A stretch of DNA of 64,000 bases, from positions 17,697,810 to 17,761,809 of the forward strand of contig NC_092575.1 in assembly GCF_037975245.1 (NCBI RefSeq), read 5' to 3'. The translations under genes and the position numbers were made by a program. The notes beneath the pieces were generated by a model, which saw only the letters and a list, made by a program, of their open reading frames with translations, was not told the DNA's origin and ran no database searches. Positions 46,625-58,221 of the stretch are shown piece after piece. The DNA comes from Apostichopus japonicus. Taxonomy: Eukaryota > Echinodermata > Holothuroidea > Aspidochirotida > Stichopodidae. Positions within the stretch are counted from its first letter, which is position 1. Each line of letters opens with the position of its first letter.

Positions 46625-46977
46625 TTTACAGTCTTGTTCAGGGCCAAGGCCTTCTCACAACTTTAACCCTGGTCATTGGTAACTTGTCACACCTACACAC
46701 CAAAGTGTGCACAATTCAATCAATCTCTCCTGGGGCACCACAGTGCACCACAACCACGTGTCTCCCGGGGGACTTCCCACGGGGTGCAGCCACAAACCGG
46801 CGCAAATAACTATATTTACAAGTTACCTCGCAAGTCCCCATTTATACACCTGGGTGAAGAGAGGCAATGGAGATAAAGCGCCTTGCCCAAGGACACAACG
46901 TAATGATCAGGCGAGGGCCTCGAACCTGTAATCCTTAGATCACAAGTCCACTGCCTTAACCACTTGACCACAACGCC
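46625..46977 (-). mobile_element. tRNA-derived SINE, copy 3
   Basis: Reverse-strand copy. From right to left it has the tRNA-like head (GGGCGTTGTGGTCAAGTGGT on the minus strand), a B box slightly altered (GGTTCGAGGCC), the same central block and the CTGGTCATTGGTAACTTGTC end. Nearly full length. Confidence 0.85.
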
Positions 46978-47879
46978 CTCACATCCCATCCATCGCTTCA
47001 TCTTTTCAATGGTTGTCAATGATAGAGAAGTGATAGTACGAAGAAAAACCAAATCTTCCAGGTAATTTGCTTACTCCTTGTTGACAACAAATAGGAGGAA
47101 TAGATGAAAGATATCTTAAATAAAAATGTAGATTTTAATCTTATAATCACAAAAGTCATAGGTCTCATTGTTGTTGTTGTTGTTTTCGCGAAAGCGATTC
47201 TTTTCTGGTTCGTCGGTATAATATAGTGTAGACATTAAATCCGTCTTAAAGGCTATCACGCATTGTCGGGAAAAAATCTCTAAATTGACTCACCGAAAGC
47301 CTTTTTTCTTTTATGTTTGCAGTTATTATTTATTATTATCTCAATATTTTTCGGCATGGACTTTGAAAAGGATGAAATATAAATTAGTGATATAGTTTTT
47401 AAAAAATAAGGGGGATTGAAGGGCGAAGTTAGCCATTGTAGTAATTTGTTGGTGAAACAGGGAAGATTCTGCAACAATAGGCCTATGGGGTTTGGGAATT
47501 ATTATTCTAAACGTGCACCTTTTCGACTGCAAAATCTAAACACGGTCATGGTGGTTGAATTTGAAGCTTTCATAGTAGCCATCTGCTAATCTTTATTGTC
47601 GATAGGACATGCCCGTTGAAGTTAGTCTGATAGTCCATAATTATTGAGCAAACAATAATGTGGTATCACCCTATCAGCAAAACCAACTGGCAAATTATTC
47701 CATTTGTGTATGCTTACTATTCAAAGTGTAAAGATACTGCATTCCCAAAGTAAAGTTAGCTTTTAAAGTCTCCCTATAAATCTTGAACCGTAAACGTGAT
47801 AAATCAAACCAAATAAAGAAAACTCTTCCGCCATTTTGTGGTCTTTTTGAGGGTGGCAAACTCCTGTATTAGAGTCTAT

Positions 47880-48335
47880 ATCCATCCGCCCGCTTATTCT
47901 CCTATCTCAGGAAAAGTGCCAAAAAGCAACAGGAGAACATCTCTGTTGACCTGTTATCAATCTTGATCTAGTTTGTTGTGCCTTGCATGTTGAAAAGCAT
48001 GATTGTAAATACATGTGGTGAAAAAATTGGGTCAATTGAGGCAATTTTAGACCCCCCTTAGGCCTCCCAGGAGCAGCGTACGAAAGTTGTTTACTATACT
48101 AAGTGAAGAGGTTTGTTTACAAGTGACGCAAATTTCCGGCTCCGATAGCAAAAAATCTACACAGTCATGATAGGAAAACTTGATGGTGCCATGAAAGGCC
48201 AACTTGTCAGCTATCCGGTGATGGGTTGCGTTTAGCTAGTGAGAACTTCTATCTAGACGTAGACACCACATTACTTTTGTGATTTAGTGTGTATGTCAAT
48301 GGGGCTTTTAATGGGCGTATGCTACCTGAGACGGT
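47880..48335 (+). repeat. Dispersed repeat, copy 2 of 2
   Basis: Homologous to 16819-17113, interrupted at about 48050-48190 by extra sequence. The shared part continues to GGGGCTTTTAATGGGCGTA. It is followed at once by a copy of the CCAGGGAGTTGTTA palindrome. Confidence 0.75.
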
Positions 48336-48342
48336 TTCAGAT

Positions 48343-48380
48343 ATAACTGGGAGTTGCTATGGAATAACAACTCCACGGGT
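48343..48380. repeat. Palindromic CCAGGGAGTTGTTA motif, copy 3
   Basis: ATAACTGGGAGTTG and AACAACTCCACGGGTAT form an imperfect hairpin. Confidence 0.6.
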
Positions 48381-48749
48381 ATAGTTCCGTGTTCAAGGCT
48401 ACACGACTACACATGCGCATGTTCCCTGTTTCGCGTGGAGAGTGTGTTTGACTGCTCGGTTGTAACAAGTTTGTAAATATTTTGTGAAAAGTGTCCTGTG
48501 AAATAAATTATTTTGAAAGACAAGGTCGCCAAAGATATGGCAACACTATACACTGAATCGTTCGATCAGACATTTTTTCTTCGGTGGGTTGTCGAGAGGG
48601 AGAATATATCACATAAAAGCTTGTGGAACGCCAAATGGAACACACTACATGGAGATGGAGGGGTATTGGCCTGCTAGAAAGGTTATACGTTAAATATAAG
48701 GAAGGCCACATAGGTCTTAGCCCCAGGACCCCACGGCACAACCCGCCCC

Positions 48750-49620
48750 CTTCCCCCGCATGCGAATTTTTCCCCAAACTGAACTGACACTGAAATTATT
48801 TCCTCGATTCTGATTGGCTGATCAAAACCGGAACGGTAGTCTGCGTTTATCAATGAATCCGAAGTGATCCTTAGGGCATTGGTTCGAGTCCTCTTTAGGT
48901 GGTAGGCCTATTTTTAATTAAATATATTTTTATTCTTTTTTCCACAATTCTTTTTCTTTTTTCTCCCCATTAGTTTTTTATAAGGCTATATACAACTAGT
49001 TAACAAGTCAAAAGACACAGACATATTGTCAAATGCCTTTTTTTGTGTGTGTACAATCACTGGCTGACACACACTCGCTCGCCGTCTTCATGGCCACTGC
49101 ATATTCGACTAGGCCTATCATGATTCATAGACTGAATACATTTTGAATTTATGATTATAAAACTAAAAGTATCGCAACTCCGAATGTACACAAACACCTC
49201 GTACATCTGTAAATCGGCTACATGTATACAATGTATACAATTACAAATGCACTGTGTTCATTGTGTAGTATACTATACACAGTACAATAGGCTACATATT
49301 GTGTTGTGTAGAGCGGAGTCAAGCGAGTAAACGAACGATCGAGGACTGCCTATAATGGGCGCAGTAGTTGGGAATAGTTGCTCCATTGTGTTAAGAACAC
49401 TATATACTTTCGTTCATATATACCTACCAAAAGTTCTGGAAAGTTGCTAATGTCAATATCTTGAATTTCGTGTTGAACATACTGACATCGACAGAGTATG
49501 GAGGGATCCATGTTGAATACTAAAGTATATCACGTGCTCGCTGAGAGCCAATCAGAATCGAGGAAATAATTTCAGTGTCAGTTCAGCTTGGGAAAACAAA
49601 TTCGCCCCGCCTCGCAAGTG
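48750..49620. mobile_element. Inverted-repeat element, about 0.87 kb
   Basis: The left arm CTGAACTGACACTGAAATTA then TTTCCTCGATTCTGATTGGC (about 48778-48818) is mirrored by GCCAATCAGAATCGAGGAAA then TAATTTCAGTGTCAGTTCAG at 49548-49588. Weaker similarity extends about 20 bases outwards. The interior (about 730 bases) has no clear coding content. No target duplication was found. Confidence 0.7.
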
Positions 49621-49826
49621 TTGCTTTTGGAATTTTGAAGCCTCACAAATTACAACTGTCAGTCATCTGCATGCATGGATGACTGAATGAGCCATGACTA
49701 TGCCTTATTCTGTTTTACTTTAGTTTCAATAACATGTTGCTCTTTAGTTGACACGTTAGCTGCTTACTTCAATACCAGATCTTTCATGGTGCATTTTCTC
49801 TAATGTTTCATTGACAGCTTTTGTGA

Positions 49827-50519
49827 TGTTACTCGAGTTTCACGCCTGCACGGCGATCATCAGTGACATCTGGACGTAAACGATCGCGTGTATGGCAAGC
49901 CATGTGAGACAAACTCCCCATAATATATCCTCGTATTAATACGAATATATACGCGTATTAATTCGAGCATTATACACGTATTAAATAAGACAATAACCAT
50001 GTCATGTCTTTATGGTTTACATCCACATTGTAGCCTCGCCAGTGCAATAAGTGAGCACTTACAAAGTTATTATCTATTGATGTACACCCAGGACAAACGT
50101 ACTTGATCTAGACAACAGCATAACTTAATACGTTTATCTATTCGAATTAATACGTGTATATATTCGAATTGATACGTGGATATGTTTACGCCTTATGATG
50201 TACGCGTATATATTCGAATTAATACGTGTATATATTCGAATTGATACGTGGATATATTTACGCCTTTTGATTGGCAAATAATATGTACGCGTATATATTC
50301 GAATATATACGTGTATACATTCAAATTAATACGCGGATACATTATGCGGTGTTTGTCCCACGTGGCTGACCATACGCATGACCCATAGAAATTGATTGGG
50401 ATTTCTATGGCATGACCTTATTTCGTCCTAGCACGGCTGGATGGTCTGTCACCATGCTAGGATGAAAAAAGGTCACAGGATCGTTTGCGTCCAGTTGTGT
50501 TATTGAAACTCGAGTAACA
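49827..50519. mobile_element. Hairpin-rich inverted-repeat element enclosing a second inverted-repeat unit
   Basis: Outer ends TGTTACTCGAGTTTCA and TGAAACTCGAGTAACA are perfect inverted repeats. A second nested pair, CTGGACGTAAACGATC (49870) and GATCGTTTGCGTCCAG (50479), follows inside. Local hairpins CATAGAAAT/ATTTCTATG (about 50385-50411) and TCCTAGCA/TGCTAGGA (about 50427-50463) add structure. The 484-bp unit 49891-50374 sits inside. Confidence 0.75.
49891..50374. mobile_element. 484-bp MITE with (CGTATTAATTCGAATATA)n interior, copy 1
   Basis: Ends TATGGCAAGCCATGTGAGAC and GTCCCACGTGGCTGACCATA are inverted. TA on both sides would fit a Tc1/mariner-type insertion. The interior is a chain of CGTATTAATTCGAATATATA units, themselves palindromic around TTCGAA and ATTAAT. 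The partner copy is at 52756-53249. Confidence 0.8.
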
Positions 50520-50640
50520 ACATGCTGATAGTTACCATATACGGTATGTATACTATATTATGTACTTGCTCTTATTCTATTTATTATTGCTATTATTCTA
50601 TCTATCATCTCAATCACCTTTTAAGTAATGTCATACATAG

Positions 50641-51169
50641 CAGGGGTTCCCTAACTGGGGTGCATGAACCCCCAGGGGTGCGTAAGTCCCATCCCAGGGG
50701 GTTCGTGAGACGTTTCTGAAAGTCAAAACTAGAGTACTTTTTGTTGAACTCAAATCTAATATATCATATCATTTAGTTATGTACAAAAGTCGTACCTATC
50801 GACAAACTCTTCTCGCGTTCCATACGCATATGTTGCCATAGTAGTACCGTACCGTGCATGTGATAAATAAAATTATGAAACAGACACAGGCCGCATGACT
50901 TTGGAGAAGTTGGTGTACGCATGACAGTACGTCGTGAAGATAAAAAGCTGATCTGATCTTGAAGTTTCCAAATAAATATTTGTTCATCTCTTGTGTTTTT
51001 CATTACAATATTACAATATGAACTTGATCTTTTACGAAGCATAAGTTATGCGTATTGTAGTATGATAATGACTCAGATCGTGTCTCGAAAAGTTGGGGGT
51101 TCATGGACAAATCTTACATCCACATGGGGTTCGTGGGGGGGGGGGGGGTATAAAGTTAGGGAAACCCTG
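50641..51169 (+). mobile_element. hAT-type MITE (CAGGGGTTCCC family), copy 2
   Basis: 529 bp, reverse orientation relative to 15202-15704. It begins CAGGGGTTCCCTAACTGGGG and ends AAGTTAGGGAAACCCTG. Flanks ATACATAG and CTTTATAG share 5 of 8 bases. It encodes no transposase. Confidence 0.85.
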
Positions 51170-52755
51170 CTTTATAGCCGACGGTCTACATACTATATAC
51201 GGGCGTGATCGGTCCAAGAGTCGTTCGTGATCAAGTTTCCGGTGGGTTGTGAAGTTTTTCCAGACGCCGGAAAGTTTATATTGCATCTTTTGAAACTTGT
51301 CGACGTAGATCGATGATCGTAGATTGATTCTTTAACAAGTTCATAGAACAAATATAACTTTCATACCTCCTTTAGCATCGTTTATGTGTAGTGACGTTTG
51401 GTGGGTATTAGCTCAGTCCACAATAAAATGTCCTTCTTCTGGGGGCTTAAATTTGCGGACCGATGCTTTAGTCTTTTGCCCCCGATTTTGTTTATTTAGC
51501 GGAGGGGTGGGGGGGGGGGGGGTATACTACTCCCCATTTCCCATTAAAGGAGTTTCATATGCAGTATATTTATATAGTATTTCTTCAAAATGTTTTCTTT
51601 TATGAGATTCTGTTTGGTGTTTATTGAAGTTCATATGTTAGATACAGGTCAATAAACCTATATGAGTAGAGCCATTTATACTGAGGAGGGTAGAACAACC
51701 GATTCACATAGTAAATCTCATACAATAACATTGTATTATAATAATACAATAATAATGTGAAACATCCACATTGTGAAACATCCATATTGTGGCATATAGT
51801 ATTACCCGTTACACATAGTATCATGCAATAATATTGTATCATAATAATATAACATAAATGGTACAATGATATATTATGATAACAATTATATTATTATATA
51901 TTAATTATTATATATTAATTATTATATATTAATTATTATATATTATATTTTAATAGTATTGCATAGTAGCATGTGTATCGGTTGACCCGGCAGGAAGGGA
52001 GGGGGAAGGCGGGGGGGGGGTCAGACAAGAAAGATCATTTTATTAAAGTGACTCATGTTGCATGTGTGTGGTATATGGACGGCGCGATCATGGCTAAAGG
52101 AATGAGTAAGTTTCATTCAATAAAATGACCAGTTTAAATGACCAGTTTTGGGAGAATATTTCTTTTTTAAATCGTGCGGTCTTGATATTGCCATCCATAA
52201 CCGTATTGACAGAGCGCCACGACGTGAGGCTCAGTTCGCTGTGCATGACGTCATGTAAATGTCTTTATACGGTCTGATAACTACAGTCATCATTTTATAA
52301 AGTCAATTTCAAAGTCCCGACCAAAAGTGGTAACCTTGTGCAGCCGTCAAAATTATACTATATCAGTTTTAAAACATAATAATATAGACCTTTAATTAAC
52401 GTGCCAAATTTATCATTGAAGGTTTTATTCAAATATCACTTTCTGTTTCTTTTTTTGAGGATCACTGAACCATATATATAAAACGAGGTCATTAACAATA
52501 CTTTCCCTATACTACTAGACAAAATTGACCTTGCATGCAAGTACATCGAAGCACAGTAATGGTGTTATATGGGTACCCGGTTTTAAATTGCCCCTTTGTG
52601 ACGTCGTTCTGGGGATGTCAAAATTGTTCAGGCAGTTATGTGAGTCATACCATGTTTTTACCTCCATGGTCATATATGGTATCAGTATTCCATTTTTGGT
52701 TCCTTGCTTTTTGCAGAGCAAGGAACCTATGCATTCAACTTGGCGTGTGTGCGTG
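51170..52755. other. Unassigned stretch with AT-rich repeats
   Basis: No gene. A roughly 115-bp imperfect duplication with CACATAGTA, CAATAACATTGTAT and ATAATAATA words spans 51705-51855. (ATTAATTATTATAT)n lies at 51890-51950. G-runs occur near 51508-51522 and 52011-52020. Confidence 0.6.
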
Positions 52756-53249
52756 TATGGCAAGCCATGTGGGACAAACACTGCATAATATATCAGCGTA
52801 TTAATCGTAATTTATACGCGTATTAATTGGAATATATACGCGTATATATTATTAGCCAATCATATGGCTTAAAAATGTCCGCGTATTAATTCGAATATGT
52901 ACACGTATTAATTCGAATATATACACGTATTAATTCGAATATATACACGTATTAATTCGAATATATACACGTATTAATTCGAATATATGCACGTATTAAA
53001 TAAAATACATATGGGGATTAAATCCAATATATGCACGGATTAATTAGAATATACACGAAAAAACATTTTCCGCTCTTGCTGTGTACATGTACCAAAGATA
53101 AATGTTTTGGCGGGCTCGCGAGATCGCTTCAAAACGCGAAACTTTACACATGTAGGCTACAACACATGTATATTCGAATTAATACGCGTATATATTCGAA
53201 TTAATACGCGGATATATTATGCAGTGTTTGTCCCACATGGCTTGCCATA
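52756..53249. mobile_element. 494-bp MITE with (CGTATTAATTCGAATATA)n interior, copy 2
   Basis: Ends TATGGCAAGCCATGTGGGAC and GTCCCACATGGCTTGCCATA are perfect inverted repeats for about 38 bases (through AAACACTGCATAATATATC). It has the same interior satellite as 49891-50374, with seven or more units at 52860-53000. TA flanks on both sides. Confidence 0.88.
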
Positions 53250-53289
53250 GCCATATGCGTGTGTGTGTGTGTGTATATATGTGACGCTT

Positions 53290-53560
53290 GGCTTGTGTTC
53301 ACGATATCTCAATAAGGAAATAATGTATCATAACCAAACTTGGTGGGTGGATAGCCCATAGTGAGAGAATGACCCCTGTTGTTTTTGGTACCAGTGAAGG
53401 TCACCAAAGGTCAGTTAGAGGCCAAAAAACCGTAATATTAAAACAAGCAATAATGCCATTGACAGGTTCCGACATGGTTGATATTTTGGGAGTAGTTGTG
53501 AATGGGGTTAGGGATCGTTTCCAAACATAACGGTCATGTGATCCAAGGTCAACAAAGGTC
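53290..53560. repeat. GATATCTCAA-type dispersed repeat
   Basis: ACGATATCTCAATAAGGAAA, GTCACCAAAGGTCAGTTAG and TCAACAAAGGTCAATTAGG relate this stretch to 55360-55810 and, reversed, to 20255-20605. It is diverged. Confidence 0.6.
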
Positions 53561-54914
53561 AATTAGGGATCAACAACTAGTATTTTGCAATAACTTGAGA
53601 ACCAAATGTCCATCAAAGTTGGGAGTTACGCTCTTGTAATCCAATAGACTTGCATTTGGGTGATCTTTGACCTCAGGTTGACCTCCAGTGACCTGTAGTA
53701 GTTCTTTCAAGTTGATTGTTTGAAGTTTCGTGGCCATATTCCAATCTAAATTGTCCATAAGTTGACTCCTCTGCAACCTTAAATGTGCGAAGTTATTAGA
53801 GATCAAGGTTTTTTTTTTTAATTCTTAATAAGTACAATTAGGATGATTCTATGAGTTCTGTAAAAAGAGCCAACTCTAGGTCATATCAGACACCTGGTCC
53901 TCAACAGGTTCTCAAAGGACCAACGGTTGATTTGTGATATTTTTGGCAATAATATTGTGTATGTACATCGGACCACATAACAATTTTAAGACAGTGCTGC
54001 ACCTTTGTAAATATTCCTTACAAGCAAGGAACCATAGTGCCCTTGGGCTCTTGTTGTAACCTACTTTTAAATTCATCCGATTTGAAATTTTCGATATTAG
54101 ATGGCAACAGATATGCGGTTCCTGTGGTCGTAAGTGTTTGAGGGATTTGAAAATAGTGAAGTATGTTCAACACGGGGCAATGCTAGATGTTCATCGGTGC
54201 CTCATTGTCCCGAGTTAGTACTCTTTTGGAAACCGTATTGCACCATTTTGGTTACACATTTCAGTTGATATTTAATTGTTCAGATTTTAAGGTTGATTAA
54301 TTATGCGCGAATTCTTTTTCCCCCGGCGTGAGAGTGATTATAAAGATATGCCTATACGTTACTTTGTTGTTTTGGGACTGGTGGGCGGAGAGGAGAGGGG
54401 AGGTTGGAATTTAGAGATGGGACCGGTCATAAAAAATCGGAGCCTGGTACCCGTCTCGGTCGGTCCACCCGGGTACCCTGTTCATTATACGTATTCAACC
54501 TAAAACCCAATTCGGTCTATACCCCAACATAGGCCTACTGTTACTACGTATATGTTGGCTATGCGGGCCTTCAATCAAGTAATGGTTAGACGGTAAACAA
54601 CTTTTCGTTCAAGTAAATTAACCTGCGAACTGATTTATACGGCAAGGCAGCATATCAACTACTTATACACTAAACTTACTTCTTAAAAATCAGCACATGT
54701 GATGGTTTTCCCAATAATGTTTGTAGTGATCTATGAAAAAGTTTCGTAACTTGTTATTGCGCTACTCAACGCCTTGCAAGTCTGAAAGTGTAATGGTCCA
54801 TTGAACGCTTTACTTTTGAAAATGTGGTTTGAGTAACCACAGTAACAGTTTAATTTGCAACCAAAACTTTCTTACAAAAAGGAAAAATCAACACCATATC
54901 ATACTTGCACAAGG
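53561..54914. other. Unassigned stretch
   Basis: No gene recognised. AGCAAGGAACC occurs at about 52718 and GCAAGGAACCATAGTGCCCT at about 54023, possibly the edges of an older element that now surrounds 52756-53249. A C-rich, G-rich patch lies at 54380-54480. Confidence 0.45.
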
Positions 54915-54927
54915 CCTATCCAACGGT

Positions 54928-55175
54928 TCCCGGACAATTCCCCCCTGGACGATTTCCCCCCGGACGATTACCCCCCGGACGATCCACCCTCGGACAATTG
55001 CCCCCCGGACAATTCCCAACCCTGACAATTGCCCCCCGGACAATTCCCACCCGGATAATTGCCAACCCTGACAATTGCCCCCCGGACAATTCCCACTCCG
55101 GACAATTCCCACCCATGACAATTGCCCCCCGGACAATTTCCCCCCGGACAATTTCCCCCCGGACAATCCCCTTCC
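54928..55175 (+). repeat. Outer-domain tandem array, left arm of the foldback element
   Basis: About 16 units of CCGGACAATTnCCCCC with one- or two-base variants (CGGACGATT, CTGACAATTG, CGGATAATTG). Confidence 0.92.
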
Positions 55176-55359
55176 TCGGGAAACTTGGACGATTGATTGA
55201 TAGCCGATGTAGGCGGGGTTAAGGCTATTATTCCAGTAAAAATGAGGGTGTGCAACAAGAGATTTCAGTTTTGGTTTCGATGACAATCGTAACCTATGCA
55301 TTCATGCGGGCGGAGAGTGTGTATGCGTGTGTTGGGGGGGGGGGGGTGTAACGTCTCGC

Positions 55360-55810
55360 TTGTAAATACGATATCTCAGGAAGTGAAGCTTTGACCAATC
55401 TAATATTGGTGTATATGAGTAACACATTGGGTAGAAGAACCCTTTTGTTTTGTGGGTAGGTCAAAGATCATTTTGAGTCACCAGGGGCCAAATAGTAAAA
55501 ACCTTGTAAAGACGATATCTCAAGGATGTAAGCTTAAACCAATATCATATTTAAGTTCGTTAATAGGGGACCACATTTAGGAGCAAAAGCCTCTAGTTTA
55601 ATGTGGAGGTCAAAGGTCATTTGGGTTCACCAGGGGTCAAATAGTGTAAACCTTGTAAACACGATATCTCAAGAAGGGAATGTTGAACGAATCTCATATT
55701 TAGTATGTAGTTGTTACACGTTCAGTGCAATATTTTATTGAGATCAAAGGTCATTTTGAGTCGCCAGACGCCAAGTTGTGGAAACCTTGTTTATAAGCTA
55801 CAGTATCTCC
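55360..55810. repeat. Diverged minisatellite of about 125-bp units inside the foldback element
   Basis: Three to four units, each with ACGATATCTCAAG, GGTCAAAGGTCATTT and TCACCAGGGGTCAAATAGT, then AACCTTGTAA. Reverse-oriented relative of 20255-20605. Confidence 0.8.
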
Positions 55811-55967
55811 CACCGACCAGCCTATCAGATAACATGTGCGTTACGCCTCGTACGAATAGGGGGCTATTGGCATTGGAAATGAGCTTATGGGCATCCGTAG
55901 AATCTAAAACTCAAAAACTGTAAACTCCAACATACTTGCATTTGCTTAAACCTGCCGCTTGGAAGCC

Positions 55968-56362
55968 TTACTTTGCGTGCAAAAGGTGTACCATTACTTT
56001 AAATAATTCAGACAACAGAGGATAGTTGTAGCCTTCCTGGATTACAAGCTGGGATAGGGGACCAAATGGAATATTTTTGCCACTGACTTGAGACTTGAGT
56101 TGAGCCCACTCTTTTTGAATTTCCTCCTTTATTTTTTCAAGCCATCTGGGTTGTTCTGATCATTTAGCAGCAAAGTACTACAATGATCAGCCACCCTCCC
56201 AATTTCTTCAACACCCCCGATGAATTCAAAGTTTCGTCTTTTCTTGCTGGCCATAATAAGGGTCAACAATTTGGTAACAGAACTGAAAGTTTGTGGACAA
56301 AAGCCGAAGCTATGCCTCATATTACTGACTTGTTGAATTAGGATACAATGTTTTATTGACAT
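55968..56362 (-). pseudogene. Broken ORF, possible transposase C-terminal remnant
   Basis: The minus-strand frame reads NMRHSFGFCPQTFSSVTKLL, TLIMASKKRRNFEFIGGVEE and IGRVADHCSTLLLNDQNNPD then GLKK. A one-base shift near 56140 lets it continue IKEEIQKEWAQLKSQVSGKN, IPFGPLSQLVIQEGYNYPLL and SELFKVMVHLLHAK to a stop at 55968. The final YPLLSELFKVMVHLL loosely recalls the C-terminal dimerisation part of hAT transposases. That is a resemblance only; the assignment is weak. Confidence 0.35.
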
Positions 56363-56379
56363 GTCAGGTAGGCCTTTCT

Positions 56380-56640
56380 ATTCTGTGCAAAAAATATATT
56401 CTGTAAGAAATATATATATGCTGAACAAAGTACGGAGCTCTGTAAGTGCCAACTGAGATGTTGGTGTTTCAGTAACTTCAGTGAACAGCTTATTCATTAT
56501 ATTGGCAATAAGTGTGCAAGTACAATGCACTTTCTTGCTCAGAACCGAAATGCAGTTCAAAGTTAGTGGTTTTGCGACATCACATTGCATATGATATTAC
56601 GACGATACGATCGACAGCATAGCCTACTGTATCTAGCCGG
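56380..56640. repeat. Fragment of the 26859-28566 element family
   Basis: CTATTCTGTGCAAAAAATATA, GCTGAACAAAGTACGGAGCT then CTGTAAGTGCC match 27490-27800. An inverted copy of its first part lies at 56990-57050, so 56400-57050 is itself a local inverted repeat. Confidence 0.7.
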
Positions 56641-56668
56641 CTTAACAGTCCCATTAACATATCATATA

Positions 56669-56701
56669 ACCAGGGAGCTGTTAGAGTAGCAGCTCCCTGG
56701 T
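56669..56701. repeat. Palindromic CCAGGGAGCTG motif, copy 4
   Basis: Perfect 12-bp arms ACCAGGGAGCTG and CAGCTCCCTGGT with a 9-base loop. Confidence 0.85.
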
Positions 56702-57059
56702 ATAACATAGGTAACATATACGTATAGCAGCAGTACTGCAATCATGGCGTCCAGATATAGCGCGTTAGTAGGATAGTTGGTAGTGTGATGTTAACGTTAG
56801 ACTACTCTAAACAGCATACTAATTACTTACACTAGGCTAAGACTTAGCATATATTCCACTATTTGCTCTTCTCTAACCACAGTCTTTCAATAATTTGTTG
56901 CACTTCTGCAAGGACTCTATACATCAACGGAAAGAAAGTGGATGTGAAGAAAACAGCAATATGATGAATAAGCTGGTCACTGAAGTTACTGAACAACAAA
57001 ACATCTCAGTTGGCACTTACAGAGCACCGTACTTTGTTTAGCATATATATTTTTCTTAA

Positions 57060-57675
57060 AGCAGCATTTTGCGTTGGGTCGCTTTTTTCCACTTTTTTAA
57101 CATGTGCATCGATTTTTTTACATGTATCAATCATAAAACAGCAATCTAAGATACCATCCAAGTTTCACCCTGCCAAGAGCGTTAATTAGCGAGTAATTAA
57201 CGATTTATGTCGATAAATGAGAAGAGTGTCCTCGACAAATTTCACAGTTAAAATTAATCGCATACAATTCCGCCAAACCCACTAGTTTGAATTCAACCAA
57301 TCAGAGATGCAGGTTTAGTTATGAGCCGTTGCTAAAAATAGATTCAAGACTTCGCGTTGGTTGTACCAGGGAGTTGTTATGCAACTCCCTGGTACAACTG
57401 CCATATAGACTGTACACAAATCAAGCGTGGTGTTATATTACGTATCTGTCAATGACGTTCGTAGTGTTTAAATATTCATATTATGGGCGAGGTTTATTGG
57501 GTTCCCAACGGAAAATATCTTTGAGAACAACAAAGTTGAAAGTTGCAAATTTTTCGACTTTTATGCCACCATTTGAAGTAAAATATAAATAGATTAGCTA
57601 GTTATGTATGTCGTTATGGCAAAGTGGAATCAGTGAGGTTGAGAAAAATCATAGAAAAGGACGCAAAATGCTGCT
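57060..57675. mobile_element. TTAA-flanked MITE (AGCAGCATTTTGCGT ends), piggyBac-like insertion
   Basis: 616 bp. TTAA stands at 57056-57059 and 57676-57679. The ends AGCAGCATTTTGCGT and ACGCAAAATGCTGCT are perfect 15-bp inverted repeats. TTAA duplication is the signature of piggyBac-type transposition. The interior has no transposase and contains the 57360 palindrome. It interrupts the AT-rich arm of the older element around it. Confidence 0.85.
57360..57398. repeat. Palindromic CCAGGGAGTTG motif, copy 5 (perfect)
   Basis: 17-bp arms GTTGTACCAGGGAGTTG and CAACTCCCTGGTACAAC around a 5-base TTATG loop. Confidence 0.92.
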
Positions 57676-57679
57676 TTAA

Positions 57680-58220
57680 AGAATATATTTTTTTTGCACA
57701 GAATAGAACTTTGTTATTAGAGAATATATATTATTTCCTACAAAGAATAAACATTTATTTTTGTACAGACAAAAACTTTTTCAATAGAATATATATATTT
57801 TCTGTCACAGAATTTATATATTTTGTTAGAGAAAAATATTTTTCGGTCAGAGAATTGACATACTTTTTGAAAGGATATATATATTTCTTTAGAGAATACC
57901 TTTTTTTTCTCTTAGAGAATAAATATATTCTTGGCAGAGAAAAAATATTTTTTGTGTTAGAGAATATATATTTTTGACAGAATATTTACTATAAGAGAAT
58001 ATATATTTTTGCACAGAATACATATTTGTTATTAAGAAAATACTTTCTGTACGCCTGGAGAACATATAAATATATACTTTAAGGGAATAAATATAATTTT
58101 CAGGGAATATATGTGTAAACAAATATGTCTAAAATGTATTTTTGAAGTTAACCATGTATGTATTTCGCAAGTACAGCATATATATATTTGTACGTATATA
58201 TTCCGCTTTCTCGCGCCATA
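57680..58220. repeat. Right arm of a 26859-28566-type element
   Basis: AGAATATATA-type tandem units lead to TTCCGCTTTCTCGCGCCATA at 58201-58220, the same terminal 20 bases as at 28547-28566. It abuts the foldback outer array directly. Confidence 0.8.
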
Positions 58221-58221
58221 G

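Noticed and set aside
54905-55222. Pro/Gly-rich repeat 'proteins' on both strands
   Set aside because: They come from the GGACAATT outer-domain array of the foldback element, which is better explained as non-coding repeat. The same holds for 58032-58621.
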